Positions 48,466 to 56,846 of a DNA stretch of 64,000 bases are shown here, one piece after another. Numbering within the stretch: position 1 is the stretch's first letter; the number at the start of each line of letters is the position of its first letter. The notes under the pieces were generated by a model. The model made no database searches, was not told the DNA's origin, and saw nothing but the letters and a program-made list of their open reading frames with translations. Both the position numbers and the translations under genes were made by a program. Origin of the DNA: Hyphomicrobiales bacterium. Lineage in GTDB: Bacteria > Pseudomonadota > Alphaproteobacteria > Rhizobiales > Beijerinckiaceae. The DNA is taken from NCBI GenBank assembly GCA_027483945.1, contig JAIXTM010000007.1, positions 124,001 through 188,000 on the forward strand. Reading direction: 5' to 3'.

Positions 48466-49997
48466 TGGATCACACCATGCCGCGCGCCATCTCCGGCAAG
48501 CCGCCCCGCCGCAACGCCCGCCGCCTCGGCGGACTTCTGGTTTCGATGCTGGCTCTCGCCGCCAGCACCGGCCAGGCCGAGGCCCAGCGCGACCCGTCCC
48601 GGACGGGATCGGTCGGGCCGGCTCCGCTCCTCAATGTCGGGCCCGGCGACCAGGCGATCTCCCGCCGCATCGATCTGTCCATCGGCAAGTCGCTGATCGT
48701 CGACCTGCCGCGCGACGCCAAGGAAATCTTCGTCGCCAATCCGAAGGTCGCGAACGCGGTCGTGCGCTCGGCGCAGAAGCTCTTCATCATCGGCATGGCC
48801 GACGGCGCGACTTCCATCTTCGCGCTGGATGCCGCCGGCCGTCAGATCGCGGCTCTGGAAATCACCGTCGGCCGGGACCTCAACGTCCTGCGCCAGACCC
48901 TGCGATCGGCGCTGCCGTCCGCGGACGTGGAAATCAAGCCCGCCGGCGACTCGATCCTGCTGACGGGCTCGGTGGCGTCGCCGCAGGAGGCCCAGCAGGC
49001 GGTGGACATCGCCAACGCCTTCGTCGGCGTCCAGGGCGGCCTGCTCGGTTCGACCAAGGGCGGCGTCATCAACGGCCTCGCCATCCGCGGCAAGGATCAG
49101 GTGATGATCAAGGTGACGGTGGCCGAAGTGTCCCGCACCGCGATCAAGCAGCTTGGCATCAACCTGAGCTCGCAATGGGCGGGCCTGGGCGGTGCCGGCA
49201 TCCAGTCGGTCACGCAGAACCCGTTCACGATCGCGACGCAAACCCTCTCGGGCACGCAGATCAACCTCGACAAGGAGGGCAGCCGCCTCGGCGGCACGCT
49301 GCGCGCGCTCGAACGGTCCGGAGTGTCCCGCGTCCTGGCCGAGCCGACGCTCACCGCGATTTCCGGCGAATCCGCCAAGTTCACCGCCGGCGGCGAGATC
49401 CCGATCCCGAAAAGCGAGACCTGCACCACCGGGTCGACCACGCTCGGCGGGTTGGCCGGCGCCCGGGAATGCACGCTCTCGGTCGAGTACAAGCCCTTCG
49501 GCGTGAACCTGAACTTCACGCCCATCGTCATGTCCGAGAACCGGATCAGCGTACGCATCGCCACCGAGGTGAGCGAGATCGACGCGTCCAACCAGATCCG
49601 CTTCACGACCACGAACGCCGTGGCGTTCCGCGTGCGCAAGTCCGAGACGACGGTGGAACTGCCCTCCGGCGGCTCGATCGCCACGGCAGGCCTGATCCAG
49701 CAGGGATCCCGCCAGGCGATCAACGGCATTCCGGGGCTGATGAACCTGCCCGTTCTCGGCGCCCTGTTCCGGTCCCGCGACTATATCCGCGAGGAGACGG
49801 AGCTCGTCATCATCGCGACGCCCTTCATCGTGAAGCCTGTCGCTGTCTCCCAGCTCGCCAAGCCCGATGACGGCTATGTCGACGCCTCAGACCCGCAGAC
49901 GCTGCTGCTCGGCCGCCTGAACCGCCTCTACGGCGTCGCCGGCGCTCCGGTGAAGGAGCACGGCTATCGCGGCTCCTATGGCTTCATCAACGACTGA
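48462..49997 (+). CDS. cpaC: Flp pilus secretin CpaC (RcpA)
   Basis: 511 residues. A signal peptide (about 20-42, LGGLLVSMLALAASTGQAEA) leads into the pilus N-domain (SLIVDLPRDAKEIFVANPKVANAVV), a BON-like region (LTGSVASPQEAQQAVDIANAFVG) and the secretin channel (VLAEPTLTAISGESAKFTAGGEIPIP, GVNLNFTPIV, PVLGALFRSRDY, ELVIIATPFIVKP). It forms the outer-membrane pore for the Flp pilus. Starts inside the cpaB stop (ATGA). Confidence 0.94.
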   Translation: MMDHTMPRAISGKPPRRNARRLGGLLVSMLALAASTGQAEAQRDPSRTGSVGPAPLLNVGPGDQAISRRIDLSIGKSLIVDLPRDAKEIFVANPKVANAVVRSAQKLFIIGMADGATSIFALDAAGRQIAALEITVGRDLNVLRQTLRSALPSADVEIKPAGDSILLTGSVASPQEAQQAVDIANAFVGVQGGLLGSTKGGVINGLAIRGKDQVMIKVTVAEVSRTAIKQLGINLSSQWAGLGGAGIQSVTQNPFTIATQTLSGTQINLDKEGSRLGGTLRALERSGVSRVLAEPTLTAISGESAKFTAGGEIPIPKSETCTTGSTTLGGLAGARECTLSVEYKPFGVNLNFTPIVMSENRISVRIATEVSEIDASNQIRFTTTNAVAFRVRKSETTVELPSGGSIATAGLIQQGSRQAINGIPGLMNLPVLGALFRSRDYIREETELVIIATPFIVKPVAVSQLAKPDDGYVDASDPQTLLLGRLNRLYGVAGAPVKEHGYRGSYGFIND

Positions 49998-50012
49998 ACC
50001 GGAACAGGATCC

Positions 50013-50732
50013 ATGACCCGCATCATCCCCGCCGCCGGTTCCAGGCTCCTCGTCCTCGCCGCCCTTGGCGCCGCGCTCGCTGGCTGCCAGACCGCGGACC
50101 GGACGATCACCAGCACGGTCGAACCCATCGATTACCGCGACCGCCATCCGATCGTCCTGCGCCAGGACGCCCGCAACCTCGACGTCTTCGTCGGGCGCGG
50201 CGTGCGTACGATCGACGAGCGGCAGATGGCCGATATCCGCGCTTTCGCCGCGGAATACCGGTCGCGCGGTCGCGGTGGCATCCACGTCCAGGTGCCCCAT
50301 GGCCATCCCGACGAGCCCTATGCCCGCCACGCGGCTGGCATCGTGCGCCAGGTGCTCGCCGGCAGCGGCTCGGTCTATGTCAGCCACTACCGGCCGCATG
50401 ATCGGGGCCTGTCGGCGCCGGTGCGCCTGACGTTCTCCACGCTGCAGGCCAAGGTGGAGAGCCGGTGCGGGCTGTGGCCGGACGACCTCGGCACCGGGCC
50501 GAGCCTCACCTCGGGCAAGAACCTGCCGTATCACAATCTCGGCTGCGCCTATCAGCAGAACATCGCCGCGCAGGTCGCGGACCCGCTGGACCTCGTCAGG
50601 CCGCGGCCCGAAGGGCCCGTCGACACGATCAAGCGCACACGCGCCATCGAGTCGATCCGCCAGGCCAAGGACCCGTCCACCCAGTACAACGACAAGGCCA
50701 CCCAGATTAACCAGGGCGTGGGCGTGAAGTGA
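50013..50732 (+). CDS. cpaD: Flp pilus assembly lipoprotein CpaD
   Basis: 239 residues. A lipoprotein signal with lipobox LAGC (Cys about residue 26) follows a long hydrophobic stretch. The mature chain has YRDRHPIVLRQDARNLDVFVG and RLTFSTLQAKVESRCGLWPDDL, and NLGCAYQQNIAAQVADPLDLVRPR is the most characteristic CpaD motif. Probably outer-membrane linked and needed for the secretin. AGGA eight bases before the ATG. Confidence 0.92.
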   Translation: MTRIIPAAGSRLLVLAALGAALAGCQTADRTITSTVEPIDYRDRHPIVLRQDARNLDVFVGRGVRTIDERQMADIRAFAAEYRSRGRGGIHVQVPHGHPDEPYARHAAGIVRQVLAGSGSVYVSHYRPHDRGLSAPVRLTFSTLQAKVESRCGLWPDDLGTGPSLTSGKNLPYHNLGCAYQQNIAAQVADPLDLVRPRPEGPVDTIKRTRAIESIRQAKDPSTQYNDKATQINQGVGVK

Positions 50733-50746
50733 TGAACGAGGGCGCG

Positions 50747-51991
50747 ATGGACGATTACGGAGCCCGCGACGAACAGGTCATCGCGCCCGTGCCGCGCGTG
50801 GCCATCCAGGCCTTCTGCGTCACGCCGGACATAGCCGCCACGGTGCAGCAGGCCGCCGACGACCGCCGGATGAACAAGGCGCACGTCAAGATCCAGATGG
50901 GCGGCGCCCGGGCTGCCGTGGAAGCGTACCGGCATGCCCCGACGCCCAACGTCATCGTCATCGAGGCGACCGGCGACCGGCAGGACCTGCTGGAATCCCT
51001 CGATCTCCTCGCCGATGTCTGCGACGAGACCACGAAGGTTCTCGTGATCGGCCACGTCAACGACGTCATCCTCTATCGCGAGCTGATGCGCCGCGGCGTA
51101 TCGGACTACCTCATCGCTCCCGTCGGCGTGATGATCTTCCTGCGCGCGGTGTCCGAGCTCTTCGCTTCGCCCGGGGCGGCCCCGGTCGGCCGGACCGTCG
51201 CCGTGGTCGGCGCCAAGGGCGGCGTCGGCGCCTCGACGGTCAGCCACAACATCGCCTGGGCCATGACCCGGCAGCTCAACATGTCGGCAGTCATCGTCGA
51301 CCTCGACGTGCCCTTCGGCACGGCCGGGCTCGACTTCAACCAGGACCCGCCGCAGGGAATCGCCGACGCGCTGTTCACGCCGGATCGCATCGATTCCGCT
51401 TTCGTGGACCGGCTCTTGTCCAAGTGCAGCGACAAGCTGAGCCTGCTGGCGGCGCCCGCCATGCTCGATCGCGTCTGCGACTTCAGCGAGACGAGCCTCG
51501 ACCCGATCCTGGACCTGCTGCGCGCCTCGGTGCCCTGCGTCGTTCTGGACGTGCCGCATCTGTGGACGGGATGGGCCCGCCGCGCCCTCGTGGGTGCCGA
51601 CGACATCCTGATCGTCGCCGCGCCCGAGCTCGCCAGCCTGCGCAACGCCAAGAACCTGTTCGACACGCTTCGCCAGGCGCGGCCCAACGATCGCCAGCCC
51701 AAGATCATGCTGAATCAGGTCGGCATGCCCAAGCGCCCCGAGATCTCGGCGGCCGATTTCACCAAGGCCGTTGGCGCGGAGATCGCCGCGATCATGGCTT
51801 TCGATGCCCAGCTCTTCGGCGCGGCCGCCAATAACGGTCAGATGATCGCGGAACTGCAGCCCAACGCGAAGGCGGCCGAACAGTTCGGCGAACTGGGCGC
51901 GGCGCTCATGGGCCGCCTCGAGCCGCGGAAGGCGCGGCGTTCGCTGCTGGATCCGCTGCTCGCCAGGCTGCCGGGCCGCAAGGCTTCGTGA
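50747..51991 (+). CDS. cpaE: Flp pilus assembly ATPase-like protein CpaE (TadZ)
   Basis: 414 residues from the ATG at 50747, chosen for GAGGG just upstream; ATG at 50732, touching the cpaD stop, is the alternative. Residues to about 130 form an atypical receiver-like domain (VLVIGHVNDVILYRELMRRGVSDYL). Then a ParA/MinD-type ATPase: deviant Walker A GAKGGVGASTVSHNIA and VIVDLDVPFGTAGLDF. It helps place the pilus machine, often at a pole, at the inner membrane. Confidence 0.9.
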   Translation: MDDYGARDEQVIAPVPRVAIQAFCVTPDIAATVQQAADDRRMNKAHVKIQMGGARAAVEAYRHAPTPNVIVIEATGDRQDLLESLDLLADVCDETTKVLVIGHVNDVILYRELMRRGVSDYLIAPVGVMIFLRAVSELFASPGAAPVGRTVAVVGAKGGVGASTVSHNIAWAMTRQLNMSAVIVDLDVPFGTAGLDFNQDPPQGIADALFTPDRIDSAFVDRLLSKCSDKLSLLAAPAMLDRVCDFSETSLDPILDLLRASVPCVVLDVPHLWTGWARRALVGADDILIVAAPELASLRNAKNLFDTLRQARPNDRQPKIMLNQVGMPKRPEISAADFTKAVGAEIAAIMAFDAQLFGAAANNGQMIAELQPNAKAAEQFGELGAALMGRLEPRKARRSLLDPLLARLPGRKAS

Positions 51992-52023
51992 GGCGAAAAG
52001 ACTAGGACAGGGATCGCAAGACG

Positions 52024-53520
52024 ATGTTCGGCAAGAGGTCCGCCCCGGGAACACAGGCCGCCGCTCCGGCGCCCGTTCCGGCTTTCCGGCCGGAACCGGC
52101 CCAGCCTGCCGCCCCCGCGCAGCAGGCCTCGGTTCCGGTCTTCGACACCTCGCTCGCACCGCCCGCCTTCTCGGCGGCGCCGCCCCCCGTGCGCCGGCCC
52201 GAGCCGGTCATGCCCGAGATCAAGTCCGAGGACTATTACCAGACCAAGAGCGTCATCTTCGGTGCGCTGATCGAGGCGATCGACCTCTCGCAGCTCTCCC
52301 GGCTCGATCCGGAGAGCGCGCGCGAGGAAATCCGCGACATCGTCAACGAGATCATCTCGCTCAAGAACTTCGTGATGTCGATCGCCGAGCAGGAAGAGCT
52401 GCTCGACGACATCTGCAACGACGTTCTTGGCTACGGCCCGCTGGAGCCGCTGCTCGCCCGCGACGACATCGCCGACATCATGGTCAACGGGGCCGGCCGC
52501 ACCTACATCGAGGTGAGCGGCAAGATCCAGGTCACGAACGTCCGCTTCCGCGACAACCAGCAGCTGATGAACATCTGCCAGCGGATCGTCAGCCAGGTCG
52601 GCCGGCGCGTGGACGAGAGTTCGCCGATCTGCGACGCGCGCCTGCCCGACGGCTCGCGCGTGAACGTCATCGCGCCCCCGCTCGCCATCGACGGCGTCGC
52701 TCTCACGATCCGCAAGTTCAAGAAGGACAAGCTCACCCTCGACCAGCTGGTGAAGTTCGGGTCGATCTCGCCGGAGGGCGCGGAGATCCTGCGGATCATC
52801 GGACGGGTGCGCTGCAACGTGGTCGTGTCGGGCGGCACGGGCTCCGGCAAGACGACCCTGCTCAACTGTCTCACCAACTATATCGAACACGACGAGCGCA
52901 TCATCACCTGCGAGGACGCGGCGGAGCTCCAGCTGCAGCAGCCGCACGTGGTGCGCCTGGAGACGCGCCCGCCGAACCTGGAGGGCCAGGGCCAGGTCAG
53001 CATGCGCGACCTCGTGCGCAACTGCCTGCGCATGCGCCCCGAGCGGATCATCGTCGGCGAGGTGCGCGGCCCGGAGGCCTTCGACCTCCTCCAGGCCATG
53101 AATACCGGCCATGACGGCTCCATGGGCACGCTGCACGCCAACTCGCCGCGCGAGTGCCTGAGCCGTATCGAGTCCATGATCACGATGGGCGGCTTCGCGC
53201 TGCCATCCCGCACGATCCGCGAAATGATCTGCTCGTCGGTGGATGTCATCATTCAGGCCGCGCGCCTGCGCGACGGCTCGCGCCGCATCACCCACGTCAC
53301 CGAGGTGCTCGGGATGGAGGGCGACGTCATCATCACCCAGGACCTGCTGCTCTATAACATCCTGGGCGAGGATCCGAACGGCAAGCTGATCGGCCGTCAC
53401 CAGTCCACCGGCATCGGCCGTCCGAAGATGTGGGAGCGCGCCCGCTACTACAACGAGGAGCAGCGCCTCGCCGCCGCCCTCGATTCCATGGAGCGGACGC
53501 AGGACGCGGGCCAGGGGTGA
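52024..53520 (+). CDS. cpaF: Flp pilus motor ATPase CpaF (TadA)
   Basis: 498 residues. A Pro/Ala-rich N-terminal stretch of about 70 residues precedes the N-domain (YGPLEPLLARDDIADIMVNG). Walker A is SGGTGSGKTTLLN (about 268-280), the Asp box is CEDAAELQLQQPHVVRLE, and Walker B is ERIIVGEVRGPEAFDLLQAM; the His box GHDGSMGTLHANS follows. It is a hexameric secretion ATPase that drives pilus assembly at the inner membrane. Confidence 0.95.
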   Translation: MFGKRSAPGTQAAAPAPVPAFRPEPAQPAAPAQQASVPVFDTSLAPPAFSAAPPPVRRPEPVMPEIKSEDYYQTKSVIFGALIEAIDLSQLSRLDPESAREEIRDIVNEIISLKNFVMSIAEQEELLDDICNDVLGYGPLEPLLARDDIADIMVNGAGRTYIEVSGKIQVTNVRFRDNQQLMNICQRIVSQVGRRVDESSPICDARLPDGSRVNVIAPPLAIDGVALTIRKFKKDKLTLDQLVKFGSISPEGAEILRIIGRVRCNVVVSGGTGSGKTTLLNCLTNYIEHDERIITCEDAAELQLQQPHVVRLETRPPNLEGQGQVSMRDLVRNCLRMRPERIIVGEVRGPEAFDLLQAMNTGHDGSMGTLHANSPRECLSRIESMITMGGFALPSRTIREMICSSVDVIIQAARLRDGSRRITHVTEVLGMEGDVIITQDLLLYNILGEDPNGKLIGRHQSTGIGRPKMWERARYYNEEQRLAAALDSMERTQDAGQG

Positions 53521-53524
53521 CGCC

Positions 53525-54502
53525 ATGGCCCTGGACACGATCGCCCTGTTCTTCTGCGTCTCGGTGTCGGTCGGTGCCGTGGCCTGGGTGTTCCTCTATC
53601 CCACCCTGTCCGGCGAGGCCCGCGCCGAGAAGCGCAAGCAGGAGCTCGTCTCGACCAACGCGGTCGAGCGGGTGACCGCGCGCACGGCTCAGAACAACCG
53701 CCGTGAATCCGTCGCGCAGAGCCTGAAGGACATCGAGAACCGCGAGAAGGCCCGCACCAAGGTCACGCTCGAAATCAAGATCGCCCAGGCCGGCCTGAAG
53801 CTCTCGCGCACGAAGTTCTTCCTGCTCAGCGCAGCCGCAGGCCTTTTCATCGGCCTCGTCACCCTGGCCACCGTCGGCAATCCGCTGGTCGCCCTGTCGG
53901 CGGCCTTCGCCGGGGGGCTTGGCCTGCCGCAATGGGTTCTCATCCGCCTGCGCAACCGCCGCATCGGCAAGTTCGTCGCCGAGTTTCCCAATGCCATGGA
54001 CGTCATCGTCCGCGGCGTGAAGGCCGGCCTGCCGCTCGGCGATTGCCTGCGCATCATCGCCAACGAGGCGGCCGAGCCGGTGCGCTCCGAGTTCCGCCAG
54101 ATCGTCGAGGCCCAGACTCTCGGCATCTCGGCGCCTGAAGCCGCCGGCCGCCTCTATGACCGCGTGCCGATCCCCGAGGCAAACTTCTTCGGCATCGTGC
54201 TGCAGATCCAGTCGAAGTCGGGCGGCAATCTCGCCGAGGCTCTGGGCAACCTGTCGCGCGTGCTGCGCGAGCGCAAGAAGATGAAAGGCAAGATCCAGGC
54301 GATGAGCATGGAGGCCAAGGCCTCGGCCGCGATCATCGCCATCCTGCCGGTGGCGGTCGCGATCATGCTGTCCATCTCGAGCCCGAAATACCTGCAGCTT
54401 CTCTACACGACCCAGGCCGGCCAGCTCTGGCTCGCCGCCTCGGCCGCCTGGATGTTCATCGGCGTCATGGTCATGCGCAAGATGATCAATTTCGATATCT
54501 AG
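53525..54502 (+). CDS. tadB: Flp pilus platform protein TadB
   Basis: 325 residues. One hydrophobic segment at the N-terminus, a charged cytosolic stretch (KRKQELVSTNAVERVTARTAQ), two segments near residues 95-140, then the T2SSF domain (FPNAMDVIVRGVKAGLPLGDCL, FFGIVLQIQSKSGGNLAEAL) and two C-terminal segments. Together with TadC it forms the inner-membrane platform that CpaF turns. Starts 4 bp after cpaF. Confidence 0.92.
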   Translation: MALDTIALFFCVSVSVGAVAWVFLYPTLSGEARAEKRKQELVSTNAVERVTARTAQNNRRESVAQSLKDIENREKARTKVTLEIKIAQAGLKLSRTKFFLLSAAAGLFIGLVTLATVGNPLVALSAAFAGGLGLPQWVLIRLRNRRIGKFVAEFPNAMDVIVRGVKAGLPLGDCLRIIANEAAEPVRSEFRQIVEAQTLGISAPEAAGRLYDRVPIPEANFFGIVLQIQSKSGGNLAEALGNLSRVLRERKKMKGKIQAMSMEAKASAAIIAILPVAVAIMLSISSPKYLQLLYTTQAGQLWLAASAAWMFIGVMVMRKMINFDI

Positions 54503-54514
54503 AGGACGACCGGG

Positions 54515-55489
54515 ATGTTCGATCTCCTCATCGCCAGGCTCAAGGACGGACAGTTCATGTTCGCCCTGACCGTGGCGATCGCCGCTGCCGCGACGGCCGT
54601 CACCCTGGCGCTGCCGCTGCTCGAAGCCGACACCCTGCGCCGCAGGATGAAGCAGGTGGGCGAGGAGCGCGAGCGCCTGCGGGCCAAGGAGCGCGAACGT
54701 CTCGCCAAGGCCCAGCGCGTCACCCTGCGCCAGGAACCCAAGGCCTTCATGAAGAACATCGTCGACCAGTTCAAACTGGGCGACTGGCTCGGCACCGACA
54801 CCGCCAAGGCGAAGCTCGCCATGGCGGGCTATCGCGGCCCGCAGGCCGAGATCGCGTTCCTGTTCTTCCGCATGGTCGCCCCGATCGGCTTCTTCGTGGC
54901 GACCACGGTCTACGTGTTCCTCATCAACGATTTCGGCCAGACGGCGGGCGTGCGGGCGCTGATCTCCGTCATCGGCGCCTATATCGGCATCAAGGCGCCC
55001 GAGCTCTTCATCCAGAACGTCATCCAGAAGCGCCAGATTTCCATCAAGCGCGCCTGGCCGGACGCCATGGACCTGATGCTGATCTGCGTGGAATCGGGCA
55101 TGTCGATCGAACAGGCCTTCCGGCGTGTCAGCCAGGAGGTAGGGTCGCAGTCCGTCGCCCTCGCCGAGGAGCTGACGCTGACCACCGCCGAACTGTCCTA
55201 TCTCTCGGACCGGCGCCTGGCTTTCGAGAATTTCGGCGCCAGGACGGGCCTGGAGACCGTGAAGTCGGTCTGCACGGCCCTGATCCAGGCCGAGCGCTAC
55301 GGCACGCCCGTCGGCACGGCCTTGCGGGTCCTGGCCCAGGAAAGCCGCGATCAGCGCATGAACGAGGCCGAGAAGAAGGCGGCCGCGCTGCCGCCCAAGC
55401 TCACCGTGCCGATGATCCTGTTCTTCCTGCCGGTGCTGTTCGTGGTGATCCTGATGCCGGCCGTGATCGAGGTCTACGGCTGGAAATAG
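54515..55489 (+). CDS. tadC: Flp pilus platform protein TadC
   Basis: 324 residues. Hydrophobic segments at about 10-30, 110-145 and 295-320 flank a T2SSF domain (WPDAMDLMLICVESGMSIEQAFRRVSQE, FGARTGLETVKSVCTALIQAERYGTP). RLKDGQFMFALTVAIAAAATAVTLALPLLE is the first span. GAGG eight bases upstream of the start. It is the last gene of the plus-strand cpa operon. Confidence 0.92.
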   Translation: MFDLLIARLKDGQFMFALTVAIAAAATAVTLALPLLEADTLRRRMKQVGEERERLRAKERERLAKAQRVTLRQEPKAFMKNIVDQFKLGDWLGTDTAKAKLAMAGYRGPQAEIAFLFFRMVAPIGFFVATTVYVFLINDFGQTAGVRALISVIGAYIGIKAPELFIQNVIQKRQISIKRAWPDAMDLMLICVESGMSIEQAFRRVSQEVGSQSVALAEELTLTTAELSYLSDRRLAFENFGARTGLETVKSVCTALIQAERYGTPVGTALRVLAQESRDQRMNEAEKKAAALPPKLTVPMILFFLPVLFVVILMPAVIEVYGWK

Positions 55490-55531
55490 CGGGCCGCCGC
55501 GCAGGGCAGGGCCCTTGCGTGAAGGCGCCCG

Positions 55532-56347
55532 TTATTCCGCCTGGGCGGTCCTGGCCGGCTTGCCGTCGAGCCCGCGCATCGCCTTCCAGCGGTCGGGCTG
55601 CGACACCATCGTCTTCAGATAGGCGACGTTGGCCGCCGCATCGGCAGGCGGCAGGTCCTGGCGCACGATTGTCTCCGCCTCCGCGAACTTCCCCTGCAGC
55701 CCGAGCACGAGGGCTAGGTTCTGGCGGACGCGGGCATTGGCGTTGGGATGGCGCGCCGCCTTGCGCAGCATCGCCTCCGCCTCGCCGAGCCGCTTGGTCA
55801 GCGCATAGGAGAGGCCGAGATTGGACAGGACGGACGGCTCGTCCGGAACGATCTTGAGCGCCGTGCGGTAATAGCGCTGGGCGCGCTCATGGGCGCCCTG
55901 TTGATCCGCTGCGGCGCCCTGCGCCGACAGGATGCGCCAGTCCGGCCGGTCGGGCGAATGGGCGCCGGTCAGCACCTCCTCGGCCTGCTGGAAGCGCCCC
56001 GCATCGATCAGGGCCTTGCCGTAGGCGCCCAGAATTTCCTGGTCCTTGGGGATCCGCAGGGCGGTCGCCTCGAGAACGGCAACCGCCTGGGCGTTCTGAT
56101 CGTTGGCGCGCAGCGCGTGCGCATAGGCGAGGGCGGCGGCCTTGTCGTTCGGCGCCGCCTCGTAGCGTTTGCCCAAGGCTTCGACCTGGGAGGCGCCGGC
56201 GCCCGCCAGCGAGCCCGTCGTCTGCGGCCCACCGCGGGACACGCATCCGCCGAGCGCCAGCGCGGCGGCCGTCAGCGCCGCCAGCGATGCCGCTCGTGAC
56301 CGGGCATAGACGGCGCGGCGAGCGGGGAGGAATTGGGCCTGCGGCAT
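55532..56347 (-). CDS. tadD: TPR lipoprotein TadD
   Basis: 271 residues from the ATG at 56347 (GAGG eight bases upstream). A lipoprotein signal ends in LGGC. At least five TPR-like helical pairs follow: GKRYEAAPNDKAAALAYAHAL, AVAVLEATALRIPKDQEILGAYGKAL, GRFQQAEEVL, HERAQRYYRTALKIVPDEPSV, LGEAEAMLRKAARHPNANA. Periplasmic, probably outer-membrane attached, and needed for pilus assembly. It is encoded tail-to-tail with tadC, 42 bp apart. Confidence 0.88.
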   Translation of the reverse strand: MPQAQFLPARRAVYARSRAASLAALTAAALALGGCVSRGGPQTTGSLAGAGASQVEALGKRYEAAPNDKAAALAYAHALRANDQNAQAVAVLEATALRIPKDQEILGAYGKALIDAGRFQQAEEVLTGAHSPDRPDWRILSAQGAAADQQGAHERAQRYYRTALKIVPDEPSVLSNLGLSYALTKRLGEAEAMLRKAARHPNANARVRQNLALVLGLQGKFAEAETIVRQDLPPADAAANVAYLKTMVSQPDRWKAMRGLDGKPARTAQAE

Positions 56348-56396
56348 GGTACGCGCCTCGCATCGGGAGATCCGTCCCATTCGTAGTTTGTTAACC

Positions 56397-56411
56397 CTAA
56401 CGGTTTGTTAA
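56397..56411 (-). promoter_or_regulatory. CtrA-like site upstream of tadD
   Basis: On the minus strand TTAA-CAAACCG-TTAG, one mismatch from TTAA-N7-TTAA, 50 bp before the tadD start. It is the third such near-match in front of a pilus transcription unit in this window. Confidence 0.4.
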
Positions 56412-56438
56412 AAGCGGCGTTTTTCGCCGTTGCGCTAC

Positions 56439-56463
56439 GGAACCCGCCCTTGCCCGCCCCGTT
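56439..56463 (+). promoter_or_regulatory. EcfG-type general stress promoter
   Basis: GGAAC (56439-56443), 16 bases, CGTT (56460-56463) is an exact match to the alphaproteobacterial EcfG promoter. It lies 40 bp before the start of the KGG stress protein. Confidence 0.75.
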
Positions 56464-56502
56464 GAGTCCCGGGACGCTGGGGACAACCCGAGGAGACCGA
56501 TC

Positions 56503-56712
56503 ATGGCCAACAACCAGCGGGGCGGTTCAGGCAATTTCGCCAACGACCGCGAGCGCGCGTCCGAAGCCGGCAAGAAGGGTGGCCAAGCCAGCCATAGCGG
56601 CGGCCAGCAGAGCCAGTCGAGCGGCGGCCAGGGCCAGCAGGGCGGTGGCGGCAACTTCGCCCAGAACCGCGAAAAGGCTTCCGAGGCCGGCAAGAAGGGC
56701 GGCTCCCGCTAG
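56503..56712 (+). CDS. KGG-repeat general stress protein
   Basis: 69 residues, very hydrophilic. Two copies of G-N-F-A-x-x-R-E-x-A-S-E-A-G-K-K-G-G (about 10-27 and 50-67) are joined by a Gly/Gln/Ser linker. This is the KGG motif of YciG/GsiB-like proteins that accumulate in stress or stationary phase. No signal or membrane span; the chain is probably disordered. It has a strong AGGAG ribosome site, an EcfG-type promoter and its own terminator, so it is a monocistronic stress gene. Confidence 0.87.
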   Translation: MANNQRGGSGNFANDRERASEAGKKGGQASHSGGQQSQSSGGQGQQGGGGNFAQNREKASEAGKKGGSR

Positions 56713-56734
56713 TCCTTCCTGAACCGTCGGAAGG

Positions 56735-56759
56735 GGCCCGCCGCAAGGCGGGCCTTTTT
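56735..56759 (+). terminator. Intrinsic terminator of the KGG gene
   Basis: GGCCCGCC-GCAA-GGCGGGCC-TTTTT: an 8-bp perfect stem with a GCAA tetraloop and a five-T tail. A textbook signal. Confidence 0.9.
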
Positions 56760-56846
56760 CGTGCGCGGCCTTGCGCGGATGTCGGCCTTCAGGACCCGGA
56801 GCGGCCATGCTAACCGGAGGTCATCGCATGCCGCCGGAACCGTTCC

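Noticed and set aside
51838-53538. A 566-codon minus-strand open frame opposite cpaF
   Set aside because: Antisense to an unmistakable secretion ATPase, with His/Asp/Arg-rich sequence and no motifs.
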